NCBI GenBank assembly: GCA_024232355.1
Contig: JAAEPW010000618.1
Span: forward strand, 1 to 54,708
Origin: Chloroflexota bacterium
Lineage (GTDB): Bacteria > Chloroflexota > Anaerolineae > B4-G1
Direction: 5' to 3'
DNA: 54,708 nucleotides
This document shows, piece by piece, positions 15,783 through 24,821 of this stretch. The translations under genes and the position numbers were made by a program. The first letter of the stretch is position 1. The number at the start of each line of letters is the position of its first letter. The notes under the pieces were generated by a model. It saw only the letters and a program-made list of their open reading frames with translations, did no database searches and had not been told where the DNA came from.

Positions 15783-16193
15783 ATGGCTCTAAGCGAAGAA
15801 GGCCATGGAGTAACAGTAGCGTTTGGTACGTCGTCCTTTGCGGCAAACCTGCTCGCTATCGACGGAACGTCTATGTCGAGGGAGGCGCTAGAAACTACCT
15901 ACCAAGGGACAACGAGCGGGAAGACGTTTATTCCTGCACAACTCTATGATCCTGGTGAGTCTACATTTCGGTTTCAATTCGATCAAGAGTTGACTCCGCC
16001 ACTCCTCACAACTCATGGAACGAGCGCGGAAACGATCACTGTAACTTTTCCAGACTTGGGGAGCGGTACCGCGACGTGGATCAGCTCAGGTTTCATGACG
16101 TCGATAGACTGGGGTGCTGTAACCGAAGAAGTCAAAGAAATGACGTGTAATATAAAGTGGACGGGCACGTGGGCCGTTGCAACTAACGCCTAA
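15783..16193 (+). CDS. Major tail tube protein, 136 aa
   Basis: A short beta-rich protein (GHGVTVAFGTSSFAANLLAI; STFRFQFDQEL) at the tube-gene position between tail terminator and tail chaperones. The final strand EVKEMTCNIKWTGTW is typical of small tube subunits. It should polymerise as hexameric rings around the tape measure. It is preceded by AGAAGG. I infer the role mainly from gene order and size. Confidence 0.78.
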   Translation: MALSEEGHGVTVAFGTSSFAANLLAIDGTSMSREALETTYQGTTSGKTFIPAQLYDPGESTFRFQFDQELTPPLLTTHGTSAETITVTFPDLGSGTATWISSGFMTSIDWGAVTEEVKEMTCNIKWTGTWAVATNA

Positions 16194-16208
16194 CCGGGAG
16201 GCTATGGA

Positions 16209-16682
16209 ATGAGTGACGAAAAGACAGAAGTGACTGAAACGACTGAAGCGCCGTTGGCTATTGAAAAGCCGCGTGTGGCGTTGACTGCGCAAGCGATCCG
16301 CGACGCACAGGATCTGCCTATGGCTTGGGTAGACTTGACAGACTGTGGCTGGGGCGGTGGCGTATGGGTGCGCACCTTGTCGGGCGAGCAGCGGGACTTG
16401 TTTGAAAACAAGACGCTGGAGCGGAGTTACGGCAAGAAAGTTAACCTCAAGAATATGCGTGCGCGGTTTGCTGTTGCAGTGTGTTGCGAAGAAAACGGCA
16501 CGCCGCTCTTCAAGTCTAATGACTTGTCATGGCTCACCACGAAGTCTAGCAAGGCGTTGGATAAGATCTACGACGCTGGCTCACGGTTGGCGGGCATGAG
16601 TTCCGAAGACGTTGAGGAGCTAGTAAAAAACTGCGAGAGCGGCCAGAGCGACAATTCTGGTTTGTCCTCGCAGGACACATAG
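16209..16682 (+). CDS. Tail assembly chaperone, short product (G-like), 157 aa
   Basis: Binds tape-measure protein during tail assembly. The acidic N terminus is followed by LTAQAIRDAQDLPMAWVDLTDC, a central SGEQRDLFENKTLERSYGK and a C-terminal acidic tail. The canonical slippery heptamer A_AAA_AAC occurs in frame at 16625-16631, so a fraction of ribosomes should make the longer fused form. Starts after GGGAGG. Confidence 0.85.
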   Translation: MSDEKTEVTETTEAPLAIEKPRVALTAQAIRDAQDLPMAWVDLTDCGWGGGVWVRTLSGEQRDLFENKTLERSYGKKVNLKNMRARFAVAVCCEENGTPLFKSNDLSWLTTKSSKALDKIYDAGSRLAGMSSEDVEELVKNCESGQSDNSGLSSQDT

Positions 16683-16984
16683 GCTGTACTGTCCGCGAGC
16701 TTCAGGGCCGCATGGACAGCCGAGAGTTTAGCGAATGGATAGCATACAACAGCGTCCACCCTATTGGTGACGACAGGGAGGACATGCGGTGGGCTATTGC
16801 GTGTGCAAGCGCGGTGAATGTGTGGGCCACGAAAGGCCACGAAGTGAAAGCTGAGAAGTATTTGGACGCGTTACCAGGTTTCAACAACAAGCCGCCACAG
16901 ACGGCGGGCGAAATGGCGTTATGCTTTCCAGGTATGGGCGAAGCTATGGCAAAACAGAGGGCGGCACATGGCGACAATCACTAG
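16209..16984 (+). CDS. Tail assembly chaperone, -1 frameshift fusion (GT-like), 258 aa
   Basis: A -1 slip on A_AAA_AAC (16625-16631) moves the ribosome into the frame that continues from 16631 to 16984 without a stop. The extension reads FWFVLAGHIGCTVRELQGRM, then EFSEWIAYNSVHP and DDREDMRWAIACASAVNVW, the usual T domain. The fused length (258) fits lambda gpGT-type proteins. The separate ATG at 16712 in this frame is probably not used alone. A hairpin (TGTCCT/AGGACA, 16663-16677) lies downstream, though further away than a usual stimulator. Confidence 0.85.
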
Positions 16985-18644
16985 CATGGCAGTCCAGCTA
17001 ATTGCCAAGACTGGCATGTTTGATAGCAAAATGAAACGCTCGGGCAAGAATACGCGCAAGTTTGCGCTTGACGTGAGCGGTGCGGTGAAAGGCTTGAAGC
17101 GGTTTACCATGGGGTTGGCGGCTGTGGCTGGTGTTGGTGCTGGCGTTGGCGGTATGACTATTCTGATCAAGAATAGCATGAAAGCCATGGACGTCATTGG
17201 CAAGCTGTCGGACGAGCTAGGTATTGCTACCGAAAGCCTCATGGCATTCAAGCATGCGGCGTCACTAACAGGCACAACAGAGGAAACGCTTAACAAGGGA
17301 CTGCAACGACTGGTGCGGCGTCTTGGCGAGGCACAGGCTGGTTATGGTGAGGGCCGCAAAGGACTCGAAGCGCTTGGCCTTGACGCTGAGAAGGTGGCTA
17401 ACAAGTTGCCTGCTGAAGCGTTGCTAGACGTGGCGGAAGCTATCAAGCAAATGGAAACGCCAGCACAACGAGCGGCGGCGGCATATGCGCTCTTTGGACG
17501 CCAAGGCCAAGACTTAATGAATTTCCTCATGCTTGGACGTCAAGGTTTGCAGGACGTTATCCGCGAGACTGAGAAGCTAGGCGGCGCGTTTGACAGAGTC
17601 AGTATTAAGCAGATCGAAAATGCCAACGACGCAATTGCACGACTGAAGTTTGCGCTGTCTAACATGGTTGGCAAGACGGCAGTGAAGCTAGCGCCTTTCA
17701 TTGAGTCGCTTGCGCAGAAATTCACACAAATGGGCGCAGCTGCGAAACCAATGGGCGCGCTGGATATTGTGTTAAACAGGGCTATTAATACGGCGGAAGA
17801 TCTTACGGACGCATTACGGCGTATGAATATTGTCTTAGGTGTAGGCTCGGAAATTATATACAGAATGGGCGAGCGCCTTACAGGGTTGCAGGAGTCTGTC
17901 ACTGCGGTAGGTGCTCTTCCAGCAAGTGTAGGCGCGCGTATAGGAAAAGCATTATTTGGCTCTCCAATAAAACAGATAAGTGAATTTGGCGAGCTATTGC
18001 ATGATAGTTTCGTGGGGGCAATGAATAAAACATTTGACGATCTTGCTAGCAAAAAAGCGCAGTATAAAGCCAAAGCTGATCAGGCATTAAGCGGTGTAGC
18101 TGAGTCTATAAATGCACTGGCGAGCAAGAAAGGCCAAATGTTTAATGCTTTGCAGAGCCTTGGGGGGCCACCAGACATTCCGAAGGCTGTAGCTTATGGT
18201 GGCGAGATCGCTATTGCCAAGCGCAACAAATTTATTGAAGATCATATTCAGCAGCAAAAGGATCTTGAGAATTACGACAAGAAAGCGGGCGGCTATTGGA
18301 AGTCGCTTATTGAAGGCATGGGCTTAGCGGCACAAGCGGAAGCTGACGAAAAGAAGGCGCTTGAAGAGTCGTCGTTATGGTGGGACTCATTCTTCGAGGG
18401 TATCCAGAAGCAGGCCGAGAAAACCGCGCGGCTTCTGGAGCAAATGGCTGGCGTCGGTTTCCGTCAAGGTAAGCTGGCGTTTGGTGCTGCGGTAGGCGGG
18501 CCACTGACAACCGTGTCAGGTGGCGCGGGGATAACCACACCAGCAACGGGGCAGTTTGAAACGAACAACCTGTTGCGGCAAGCTGTCGAGCAGTTGAAGG
18601 ATATTAACGGTAATACTGAAAACTCACTAGCGGCATTAGGATAG
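16968..18644 (+). CDS. Tape measure protein, 558 aa
   Basis: Sets tail length and is ejected with DNA. It starts 17 bases inside the chaperone frame after AGAGGGCGG. Residues 1-45 are amphipathic, about 46-70 are a hydrophobic segment (GLAAVAGVGAGVGGMTILI), and the rest is long helices with LSDELGIATESLMAFKHAA, ALFGRQGQDLMNF and Ala/Lys-rich stretches. It is short for a tape measure; at about 0.15 nm per residue the tail would be near 80 nm. No lysozyme or peptidase motif is seen in it. Confidence 0.9.
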   Translation: MATITSMAVQLIAKTGMFDSKMKRSGKNTRKFALDVSGAVKGLKRFTMGLAAVAGVGAGVGGMTILIKNSMKAMDVIGKLSDELGIATESLMAFKHAASLTGTTEETLNKGLQRLVRRLGEAQAGYGEGRKGLEALGLDAEKVANKLPAEALLDVAEAIKQMETPAQRAAAAYALFGRQGQDLMNFLMLGRQGLQDVIRETEKLGGAFDRVSIKQIENANDAIARLKFALSNMVGKTAVKLAPFIESLAQKFTQMGAAAKPMGALDIVLNRAINTAEDLTDALRRMNIVLGVGSEIIYRMGERLTGLQESVTAVGALPASVGARIGKALFGSPIKQISEFGELLHDSFVGAMNKTFDDLASKKAQYKAKADQALSGVAESINALASKKGQMFNALQSLGGPPDIPKAVAYGGEIAIAKRNKFIEDHIQQQKDLENYDKKAGGYWKSLIEGMGLAAQAEADEKKALEESSLWWDSFFEGIQKQAEKTARLLEQMAGVGFRQGKLAFGAAVGGPLTTVSGGAGITTPATGQFETNNLLRQAVEQLKDINGNTENSLAALG

Positions 18645-18650
18645 AAAGCT

Positions 18651-19457
18651 ATGGCTTCGTCAGTCCTACACCCGGACAAACTCGAAACGCTGCACGTAGA
18701 CGAAGAGCGCGGCGTTGTCAAAAACCTTGTGCGTCGATACACGGTTATCGGCCTAACAGATACCGACAGCGAAGTGCTTGAGAGTGCCATAGGTACCACA
18801 GGCGTACCAGCAATAGGTGACTTGGCGCCAGGCACAACCAACGTCTATTGCTATGGCCACAGCGTGCGCATGGCACCTGACTCACCTGACAAAGCGTATG
18901 TTGACTGCAAATATGCCAACTGGCAAGTGTTTGCCGGCAAGTGGCTAGTGAGCAGCGACGGCTGGGTGTTTACGGGCGACGCGAGTCTGAGACAGCAGGC
19001 TACCTCCTTCGACTGGTACGGCGTGCAGCAGACAGTTAGCCATACATACCCAGACACGGACCCAAACTTCCCTGGGCAGACGCTGACGCAAGCCGGGCAA
19101 ATGAATGTGCTTCTACCGTCCAGCGTAATACGCATTACCGGCGAGCTTAGGGTAGACTATCCTGACGTGATTGAGCGGGTATGGTTGGGCTCTGTTAATG
19201 GGCTACCGTGGAAAGGCGACGCGGCATACACCTGGATGTGTACGCACATAACGTGGGAAGAAATTACGCGGACAGCCACCACAATGGACTGGAAGTTTTC
19301 GTTTGAATTCACTTACGATCCGACAGGCCACGATCCGCAGATCGTATTCATAGATCCGACAACTCACAGGCCACCGATCAACCTCGTGGCTAACGTTGGA
19401 TACAAGACGGTGTCCTACTATCCATTAACAGACTTCAACTATCTATTTCCTATCTAG
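18651..19457 (+). CDS. Minor tail protein, distal tail region, 268 aa
   Basis: Directly after the tape measure, where distal tail proteins usually lie. A beta-rich sequence rich in Trp and Tyr (VFAGKWLVSSDGWVF, WKFSFEFTYDP) with a conserved-looking end (VGYKTVSYYPLTDFNYLFPI). I do not recognise a named domain. A baseplate or tail-tip role is inferred from position. Confidence 0.68.
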   Translation: MASSVLHPDKLETLHVDEERGVVKNLVRRYTVIGLTDTDSEVLESAIGTTGVPAIGDLAPGTTNVYCYGHSVRMAPDSPDKAYVDCKYANWQVFAGKWLVSSDGWVFTGDASLRQQATSFDWYGVQQTVSHTYPDTDPNFPGQTLTQAGQMNVLLPSSVIRITGELRVDYPDVIERVWLGSVNGLPWKGDAAYTWMCTHITWEEITRTATTMDWKFSFEFTYDPTGHDPQIVFIDPTTHRPPINLVANVGYKTVSYYPLTDFNYLFPI

Positions 19458-19468
19458 GAGGCTAAGCC

Positions 19469-19651
19469 ATGAGTCAAGAGGAATTGCAACGTATGCAGTT
19501 GGTACGCAACCATGCGCAACTTGTGTTAAGGCATTTGCCGGACTGGCCTGAGCGACAAGCGCTGGAAGCTATTGCAACCAGAGCACATGAAAGGTTTGAA
19601 GAATTACGTGCTGATCAAACGCTTCATAGCAGGCCAACCGCTACTAGCTGA
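19469..19651 (+). CDS. Short helical protein, 60 aa
   Basis: A strong TAGGAGG ribosome site supports this ORF. All helical: LQRMQLVRNHAQLVLRHLPD and LEAIATRAHERFEELRA. It overlaps the next tail gene by about 65 bases in another frame, so its translation may regulate that gene. Function unknown. Confidence 0.6.
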   Translation: MSQEELQRMQLVRNHAQLVLRHLPDWPERQALEAIATRAHERFEELRADQTLHSRPTATS

Positions 19652-20150
19652 CGATATCAACAACGTCATAGACGCGGTTATGCGTAGCGTTGTTGGCGGC
19701 GTCGGTATCACTGTGCGCCAATACCAAAACCAGATCATTATCGAGAATGCCAGCGCTACACCAACAACGACGGCGGCACAACAGATCCAGGCATTCCAAG
19801 TCAAGGCGGCTGGCTGGCAGAATGACTATCTGCAATGCACGGCCTACGATCAAGTGAATGCAGCGGCACAAGGTGACGTGAATGTTGCGAAACCATGGGA
19901 GCTGAGGCGTACACCATTCGATACCGAGACTATCACATATGCCAATGCGCAAAGTATCACCTATACCTATTCCAGCCAACGTGAGCGGAGCGCTACTGAC
20001 GGCACGTATACAGAGACGCAACTTGTTACGCCTGACTATGCAGAAGACGAAATTATCCTAGCTATTCGCGGCAACACTGGCGTCACCGACGCGCTGGGCT
20101 GGACGGACTTGAATGTTGCGGGCCGACAGTGGGCGAAGGAGTATCCATGA
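19587..20150 (+). CDS. Tail-associated protein, 187 aa
   Basis: The N-terminal stretch KRFIAGQPLLADDINNVIDAVM is followed by beta-rich sequence with many Thr and Gln. It lies inside the tail cluster and is coupled to the next gene by ATGA. The start is uncertain: ATG 19587 lacks a good ribosome site, and a GTG at 19608 is possible. Probably a minor tail or fibre-attachment component. Confidence 0.6.
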   Translation: MKGLKNYVLIKRFIAGQPLLADDINNVIDAVMRSVVGGVGITVRQYQNQIIIENASATPTTTAAQQIQAFQVKAAGWQNDYLQCTAYDQVNAAAQGDVNVAKPWELRRTPFDTETITYANAQSITYTYSSQRERSATDGTYTETQLVTPDYAEDEIILAIRGNTGVTDALGWTDLNVAGRQWAKEYP

Positions 20151-22075
20151 GCAAACTCCAAGCACCATTAGGAGGCCAGTTGCAAGCGCCACGAGCCAGT
20201 CAGGCGCAAGCGCTGAATGACTCGACGCCGCCTGCTAAGGTGTGGCAATTCGATATGAGCACAGGCAAAGTTGTCAACGCGTGGTATTCGTGGCGTCCAA
20301 AGTGTATTGACTATGACGGCACATACGCGTTCGTGGGCGCAAGTTTTGACTCTATCCTTTGGCCTGGTACGGACAAGACAGAGCACGATAGGTGTACGCT
20401 TTACCGTATCACGAAAGCCACGGGCGAAGTAGAGGCGTGGAAATGGATACGCCAAGAAGACGCTGGTGTTGGCACATATCCGATCATGTATGAAGTGCAT
20501 GGAGACGGCACCAAGATCTACACGCGTTTAGCTTCTAGCGACAAATATGAGGGGGGGCCATATCCAACAGGCGGCGCAACGCCAACAGCGGCAACAGTAG
20601 CGCTTGCGGGCATTGGCGCGGGTGACGTGGATAACGGCACGCACCGATACAAGATCGTGTATGCCACATTGACGGCGAAAAGTGCAGCGGGGACAGCGTC
20701 AGATATTGTGACGGTAACAGACAACACGGACGACGGCAAGATAGCGCTCTCAGGTATTCCGACGGGGCCTGGTGGCACTGTGGCGCGGCTTATCTATCGC
20801 ACAACGGCAGGTACCAGCACATACAAGTATCTGGCGACACTCAGCAACGGCACAGTCACAACGTACACGGACGGCACTGCGGACGCCGATCTTGGTGACG
20901 TGCTGCCAGCAATGGGAGGCGGTAACGACGTAGCGACGCTTGTTGCTTATGGTACCGCACTGGGGTTTGAATGGGATCGGAATGATACGATCACATTGGG
21001 TGGCGTTATTGTGGCCACAGATGGTACGCACATATATGCGATCAGGAACCTTGGCGCACCTGTTGTGAATATTGTTAAGCTAGATAATACAGGATCTATC
21101 GTGGCTCAGTCAGGGTTATTTTTTGGTGAGTCTGGAATACGGTACTCTTCAGACGGCAACCTGTATGCATGGCAGTCGGCAGGAGGTTTCCGCTCGATAA
21201 ACACCACAACGCTGGTGTCAACAGCAGTGCCGACAATTACAGATATTAGTGGTATCTATGCAGCGCAAGGAAACTATATTGCTTATGTGATAGCAGCGTC
21301 AGCGGCGGGGACATACACGGCTACTGTCAAATGCTATACGACGGGCGGCGTGTTGCAATGGACTTATGTTTATGCGTCAACCCCTGACGTATATGGCGGC
21401 GTCCAGGGCTATGACATTCGCTTTTCAAGCGACGCGTCCAAGGTATATGTGGCAGGCATTCAGACGGACACATGGGCCGACACGAGCGGGGCGGAAGACT
21501 ATGTCAACCTTATCGAGATAGATCGCAAGTCAGGCACAGCATTGCGGGCATGGAATGGCGGAGCGGGGCCACAGCCTCCACTGACGGTAGCTCCAAGTGT
21601 AGCGTTAGCAGGCCAAGGCGCGGGCAATGTGGACAATGGAACGCACAAGTATTTCATGTTTGTGGTTAGCGGTGGTTATGGTATAGGCACAATAGTGCCT
21701 ATTGACGGCGGCACAACGAGATCAACACCAGAGAGTGCGTCTGTTAATGTGACAGATAAAACGTCAGACGGGAAAGTGTCTATCACAAACATTCCGTTGC
21801 AAGAGCCTTCAGACGAGATCATATCTGTGCGGCGGATATACCGCACCAAAGCTGGCGGCTCGACATGGTTTCTCCTCGACTCGCTTGGCGATACAGACAC
21901 TACCTATCTGGACAATACAGCAGACGCCGATCTTGTGGCGACAAGTTTTGCGCCAGACTACTATAATGTGTCTGGCGGCACAACGCGGCTGTCGCCAATG
22001 ACAGACAACGACACGCTATTCATGACGCACCATGCTGGCTATGCAAGCTGGGCCACAGAATTGGAGGCCGTGTAA
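20147..22075 (+). CDS. Tail fibre-type protein with two Ig-like domains, 642 aa
   Basis: A large virion protein, probably exposed at the tail tip. The backbone has repeated beta blades of the form TGKVVNAW, CTLYRITKATGEVEAWKW and GTHIYAIRNLGAPVVNIVKL, suggesting a propeller. Two copies of an Ig-like module interrupt it at about 145-255 (ALAGIGAGDVDNGTHRYK; IYRTTAGTSTYKYLAT) and 481-600 (ALAGQGAGNVDNGTHKYF; IYRTKAGGSTWFLLDS). The same module sits in the head-tail connector. ATG 20147 follows GAAGGAG. Host-receptor or surface-glycan binding is the likely job. Confidence 0.72.
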   Translation: MSKLQAPLGGQLQAPRASQAQALNDSTPPAKVWQFDMSTGKVVNAWYSWRPKCIDYDGTYAFVGASFDSILWPGTDKTEHDRCTLYRITKATGEVEAWKWIRQEDAGVGTYPIMYEVHGDGTKIYTRLASSDKYEGGPYPTGGATPTAATVALAGIGAGDVDNGTHRYKIVYATLTAKSAAGTASDIVTVTDNTDDGKIALSGIPTGPGGTVARLIYRTTAGTSTYKYLATLSNGTVTTYTDGTADADLGDVLPAMGGGNDVATLVAYGTALGFEWDRNDTITLGGVIVATDGTHIYAIRNLGAPVVNIVKLDNTGSIVAQSGLFFGESGIRYSSDGNLYAWQSAGGFRSINTTTLVSTAVPTITDISGIYAAQGNYIAYVIAASAAGTYTATVKCYTTGGVLQWTYVYASTPDVYGGVQGYDIRFSSDASKVYVAGIQTDTWADTSGAEDYVNLIEIDRKSGTALRAWNGGAGPQPPLTVAPSVALAGQGAGNVDNGTHKYFMFVVSGGYGIGTIVPIDGGTTRSTPESASVNVTDKTSDGKVSITNIPLQEPSDEIISVRRIYRTKAGGSTWFLLDSLGDTDTTYLDNTADADLVATSFAPDYYNVSGGTTRLSPMTDNDTLFMTHHAGYASWATELEAV

Positions 22076-22599
22076 TGGCAGCGTCAATTACAGCCGTTGA
22101 GAAGACAGGCGGCTCTTCCTGGACGTATTACTACACAGGTACCTCGCCATTCTCGTTATATCAAGACGGCAAGTTGATAGAAGGGCTCACGACGGAAGAA
22201 ACCGAGTGGCAAGCCTTTGACGTCAACGATAGCAACGAGCCGCCTGCACTTGAGATCCAAGACGATACCGAAAGCGATCCAGAGAGCTTGGCGTATCCGC
22301 CATACGCGATCCTTCAGTGGCGTTTCGTGTCAGACGCGCAATACTACCGCGTTGATCAGTATGTTGCTGCGGCATGGACTGCTGTACAGGTTAAGCGCGA
22401 GGAAGGCTGGGGATATTACCAGTACGAGTCGGGTGCGCTTGACGATATCACAACGCACCAATTCCGTGTATACGCTGTGGACGAGGACGGCAATGACGGC
22501 ACAGCGCTACCATTCGACATTCATATCATACGCAACCCGGAGCGGCCAAGCATTACGGGCACCTATGCGGCGGGCGACTTGACAATAGCTGAGGCATAA
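22075..22599 (+). CDS. Minor tail protein, FN3-like, 174 aa
   Basis: Residues about 60-165 read as a fibronectin III-like strand pattern: YAILQWRFVSDAQYYRVDQYV, then YYQYESGALDDITTHQFRVYAVDEDGND. TAATG couples it to both neighbours. It is probably a tail-tip or fibre adaptor. The domain call is from strand spacing only. Confidence 0.62.
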   Translation: MAASITAVEKTGGSSWTYYYTGTSPFSLYQDGKLIEGLTTEETEWQAFDVNDSNEPPALEIQDDTESDPESLAYPPYAILQWRFVSDAQYYRVDQYVAAAWTAVQVKREEGWGYYQYESGALDDITTHQFRVYAVDEDGNDGTALPFDIHIIRNPERPSITGTYAAGDLTIAEA

Positions 22600-24821
22600 T
22601 GGCAACTGAAAAGACAACATGCGACGCGTTAGGGTGGTACCTCACAGGCGCAACGTCCGACGGTGGCGGCCAGCTTGATCCTGACGAGTCGTTAGGCGGC
22701 TCGCGCTCTGCACTTGAAATGCGCCAAATGGGCGTACTTGTCAATCCTATCACGCAGATCTCGCCTATTGCTATTGACAACGTGATAGGCGAAAACGTTG
22801 CGGGCGCTGGTGAGATACGCGCGGCGTCAACGTCCACACTAGAATACAAGTGTCCAGGCGGCTCGGCATTCGGTACGGCGGCAACGGTAACCAACGGCTC
22901 GACAGTGTTGCTGTTGAGTGACGACACGGACAAAGCTATCCGCGTATCACGTGACAAGTCTGAAAGCCTAGCCGGTTACATGCCGTTGACAATAGTGAAA
23001 CAAGTGCATTCTGTGCTTGGCATGGACAACATAACCAGTGCAGAGCGGGCGGCGGGGAATGACACATACCGAGCTATCATGTGGCGGGCTCATGGCGGCA
23101 ACGCGTTGTCAGCTCTGAAGGTATGGGTTGGCACGCTTGGTACACAAGCCACAAGCGACGGTGGCCAGCTTGGCGCTGCGGGCGGTGGCACGATAACCAC
23201 AACGGGTAGCTACGCAGACTGGCCTGACTATGGTTGGGCTCATATCACAACGGACGTACCAGCGACACGAGAGATAGTCTATTACACTTCACGGACGGCT
23301 ACTGTGTTGACGGTACCAGCGGCTGGACGTGGCCTGCTTGGCACAGGCGCAGCGGCTGGTGCGGCTACTGACACAGTGGACGCTGTGCCAGGCATACGCC
23401 TTGCACTTGAGGCGCCAGACGGTGACGGCAACATACAGACGATAGCCAACGAGTCAACAGCACCAGCGGCGGTAGCGTGGGACTCGGGTATCACGTCCGC
23501 TTCGGGCCTATCGCTTGCCAACCTTGCCAGCGGGAGCAACTACGGACTATGGATACACCGTGAGATACCAACTTGCGCGGTGGCGCAATGGCCAGTTGTC
23601 AACGAGATACAAGCGCAATTCATTGAGAGCGCGGTAACCTACAACAGCACTATCACTGGGCGCTATGGCATAGCCAACACGGCACTAGCGCTCTATGAGC
23701 TGTACGTAGGCGAGGACGCGGATCCAGACTTCACTGCGGCACCTGACGAAACCAACGCTACACTCCCATTCACCCACGCGTTAGCAGCGGCACCAGGCGG
23801 CACAGAAGTTGAGTACAGGTATACGTGTCGGCTTCGAGACAAATACAACCTCGTGAGTTTTAATACATACTGGCGACGCGCTACCATTGACGACGCCGGA
23901 GACGAGGTGCTTGAAGTGCCAACCGCACCGGTAGATACCACCTTTGCGCACGGCGTCGGCACCACGTTGCAAGCCATGGCCACCTACAACAAAAACAACG
24001 ACACCAACCCGGCGGACTATTTCGCGCTCTACTTTTCTGGCGACGGTGATGCGCCAAACACGTCAACAGACACGCGCGTCGATGTGGCTATGGGCGCGGG
24101 TATGATGGGCCGTCAGTACCGGAAACTCGACTATGGGTATGGGCCAAATGCCACAGGCGAAGAGATACAGGTACTTGTCAGATCTCGGCGTGCTTCGGAC
24201 GGTGCGCAAAGCACCAACACGTCAGCAGTCACAGCGGCGGTGACTCAAGAGAGCATAGCCGTACCAGGATATCCGCGCGGCTTCCTTGGCCAGACGTTTG
24301 GCTACTCATTGCCAGAGCCAACCATATCACGCACCATTGTCATTGACGCGGGCGACAATATTTACTGGCAAATGGAAGTCGGTTACACGGAGCTGTGGGC
24401 AGACACAGTGCTTCTGTTTCGTTTGAAATATGACAGCAACGAGCCAGCCAATAACGGGCTATGGACTACGGCGGGTTTCACGCAGTCGGCTATTAGCGGC
24501 GCGGCGGGTGGTAACCCTGTGGACGTTGCAAGCGCTACGCTTTTGTATATCACGGTAGGCGGCGATAGCGCACCTATCAGGCGTATGGAATTAGACGCAA
24601 GTGTGCCGCGTATCAAATGCGCAGCACTAAACCAGGTACCAGCCGACGTTGTTACGTCACATTCCAGCGATCCTATTTTCGAGACGCCGTGGAATTCATG
24701 TTTCCAGGTATACGATCCAGCTACATTAGACTATCAGACTGCAATGAGTTTGGACACGACAGGGGTGCTGTCAATGAAGGTAGGCTGGCGACAGCGTGCC
24801 GTAGTAGGAGACTTCGGGTAA
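22599..24821 (+). CDS. Large tail-tip or fibre protein, 740 aa
   Basis: Repeated beta-sandwich-like segments and Gly/Ala/Thr-rich loops. YKCPGGSAFGTAATVTNGS, EYRYTCRLRDKYNLVSFNTYW and EEIQVLVRSRRASDGAQS look like FN3 or Ig strands. The C-terminal part (PGYPRGFLGQTFG onwards) may be a separate receptor-facing domain. No enzyme motif is seen. It sits between other tail-tip genes, coupled by TAATG at both ends. Confidence 0.66.
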   Translation: MATEKTTCDALGWYLTGATSDGGGQLDPDESLGGSRSALEMRQMGVLVNPITQISPIAIDNVIGENVAGAGEIRAASTSTLEYKCPGGSAFGTAATVTNGSTVLLLSDDTDKAIRVSRDKSESLAGYMPLTIVKQVHSVLGMDNITSAERAAGNDTYRAIMWRAHGGNALSALKVWVGTLGTQATSDGGQLGAAGGGTITTTGSYADWPDYGWAHITTDVPATREIVYYTSRTATVLTVPAAGRGLLGTGAAAGAATDTVDAVPGIRLALEAPDGDGNIQTIANESTAPAAVAWDSGITSASGLSLANLASGSNYGLWIHREIPTCAVAQWPVVNEIQAQFIESAVTYNSTITGRYGIANTALALYELYVGEDADPDFTAAPDETNATLPFTHALAAAPGGTEVEYRYTCRLRDKYNLVSFNTYWRRATIDDAGDEVLEVPTAPVDTTFAHGVGTTLQAMATYNKNNDTNPADYFALYFSGDGDAPNTSTDTRVDVAMGAGMMGRQYRKLDYGYGPNATGEEIQVLVRSRRASDGAQSTNTSAVTAAVTQESIAVPGYPRGFLGQTFGYSLPEPTISRTIVIDAGDNIYWQMEVGYTELWADTVLLFRLKYDSNEPANNGLWTTAGFTQSAISGAAGGNPVDVASATLLYITVGGDSAPIRRMELDASVPRIKCAALNQVPADVVTSHSSDPIFETPWNSCFQVYDPATLDYQTAMSLDTTGVLSMKVGWRQRAVVGDFG

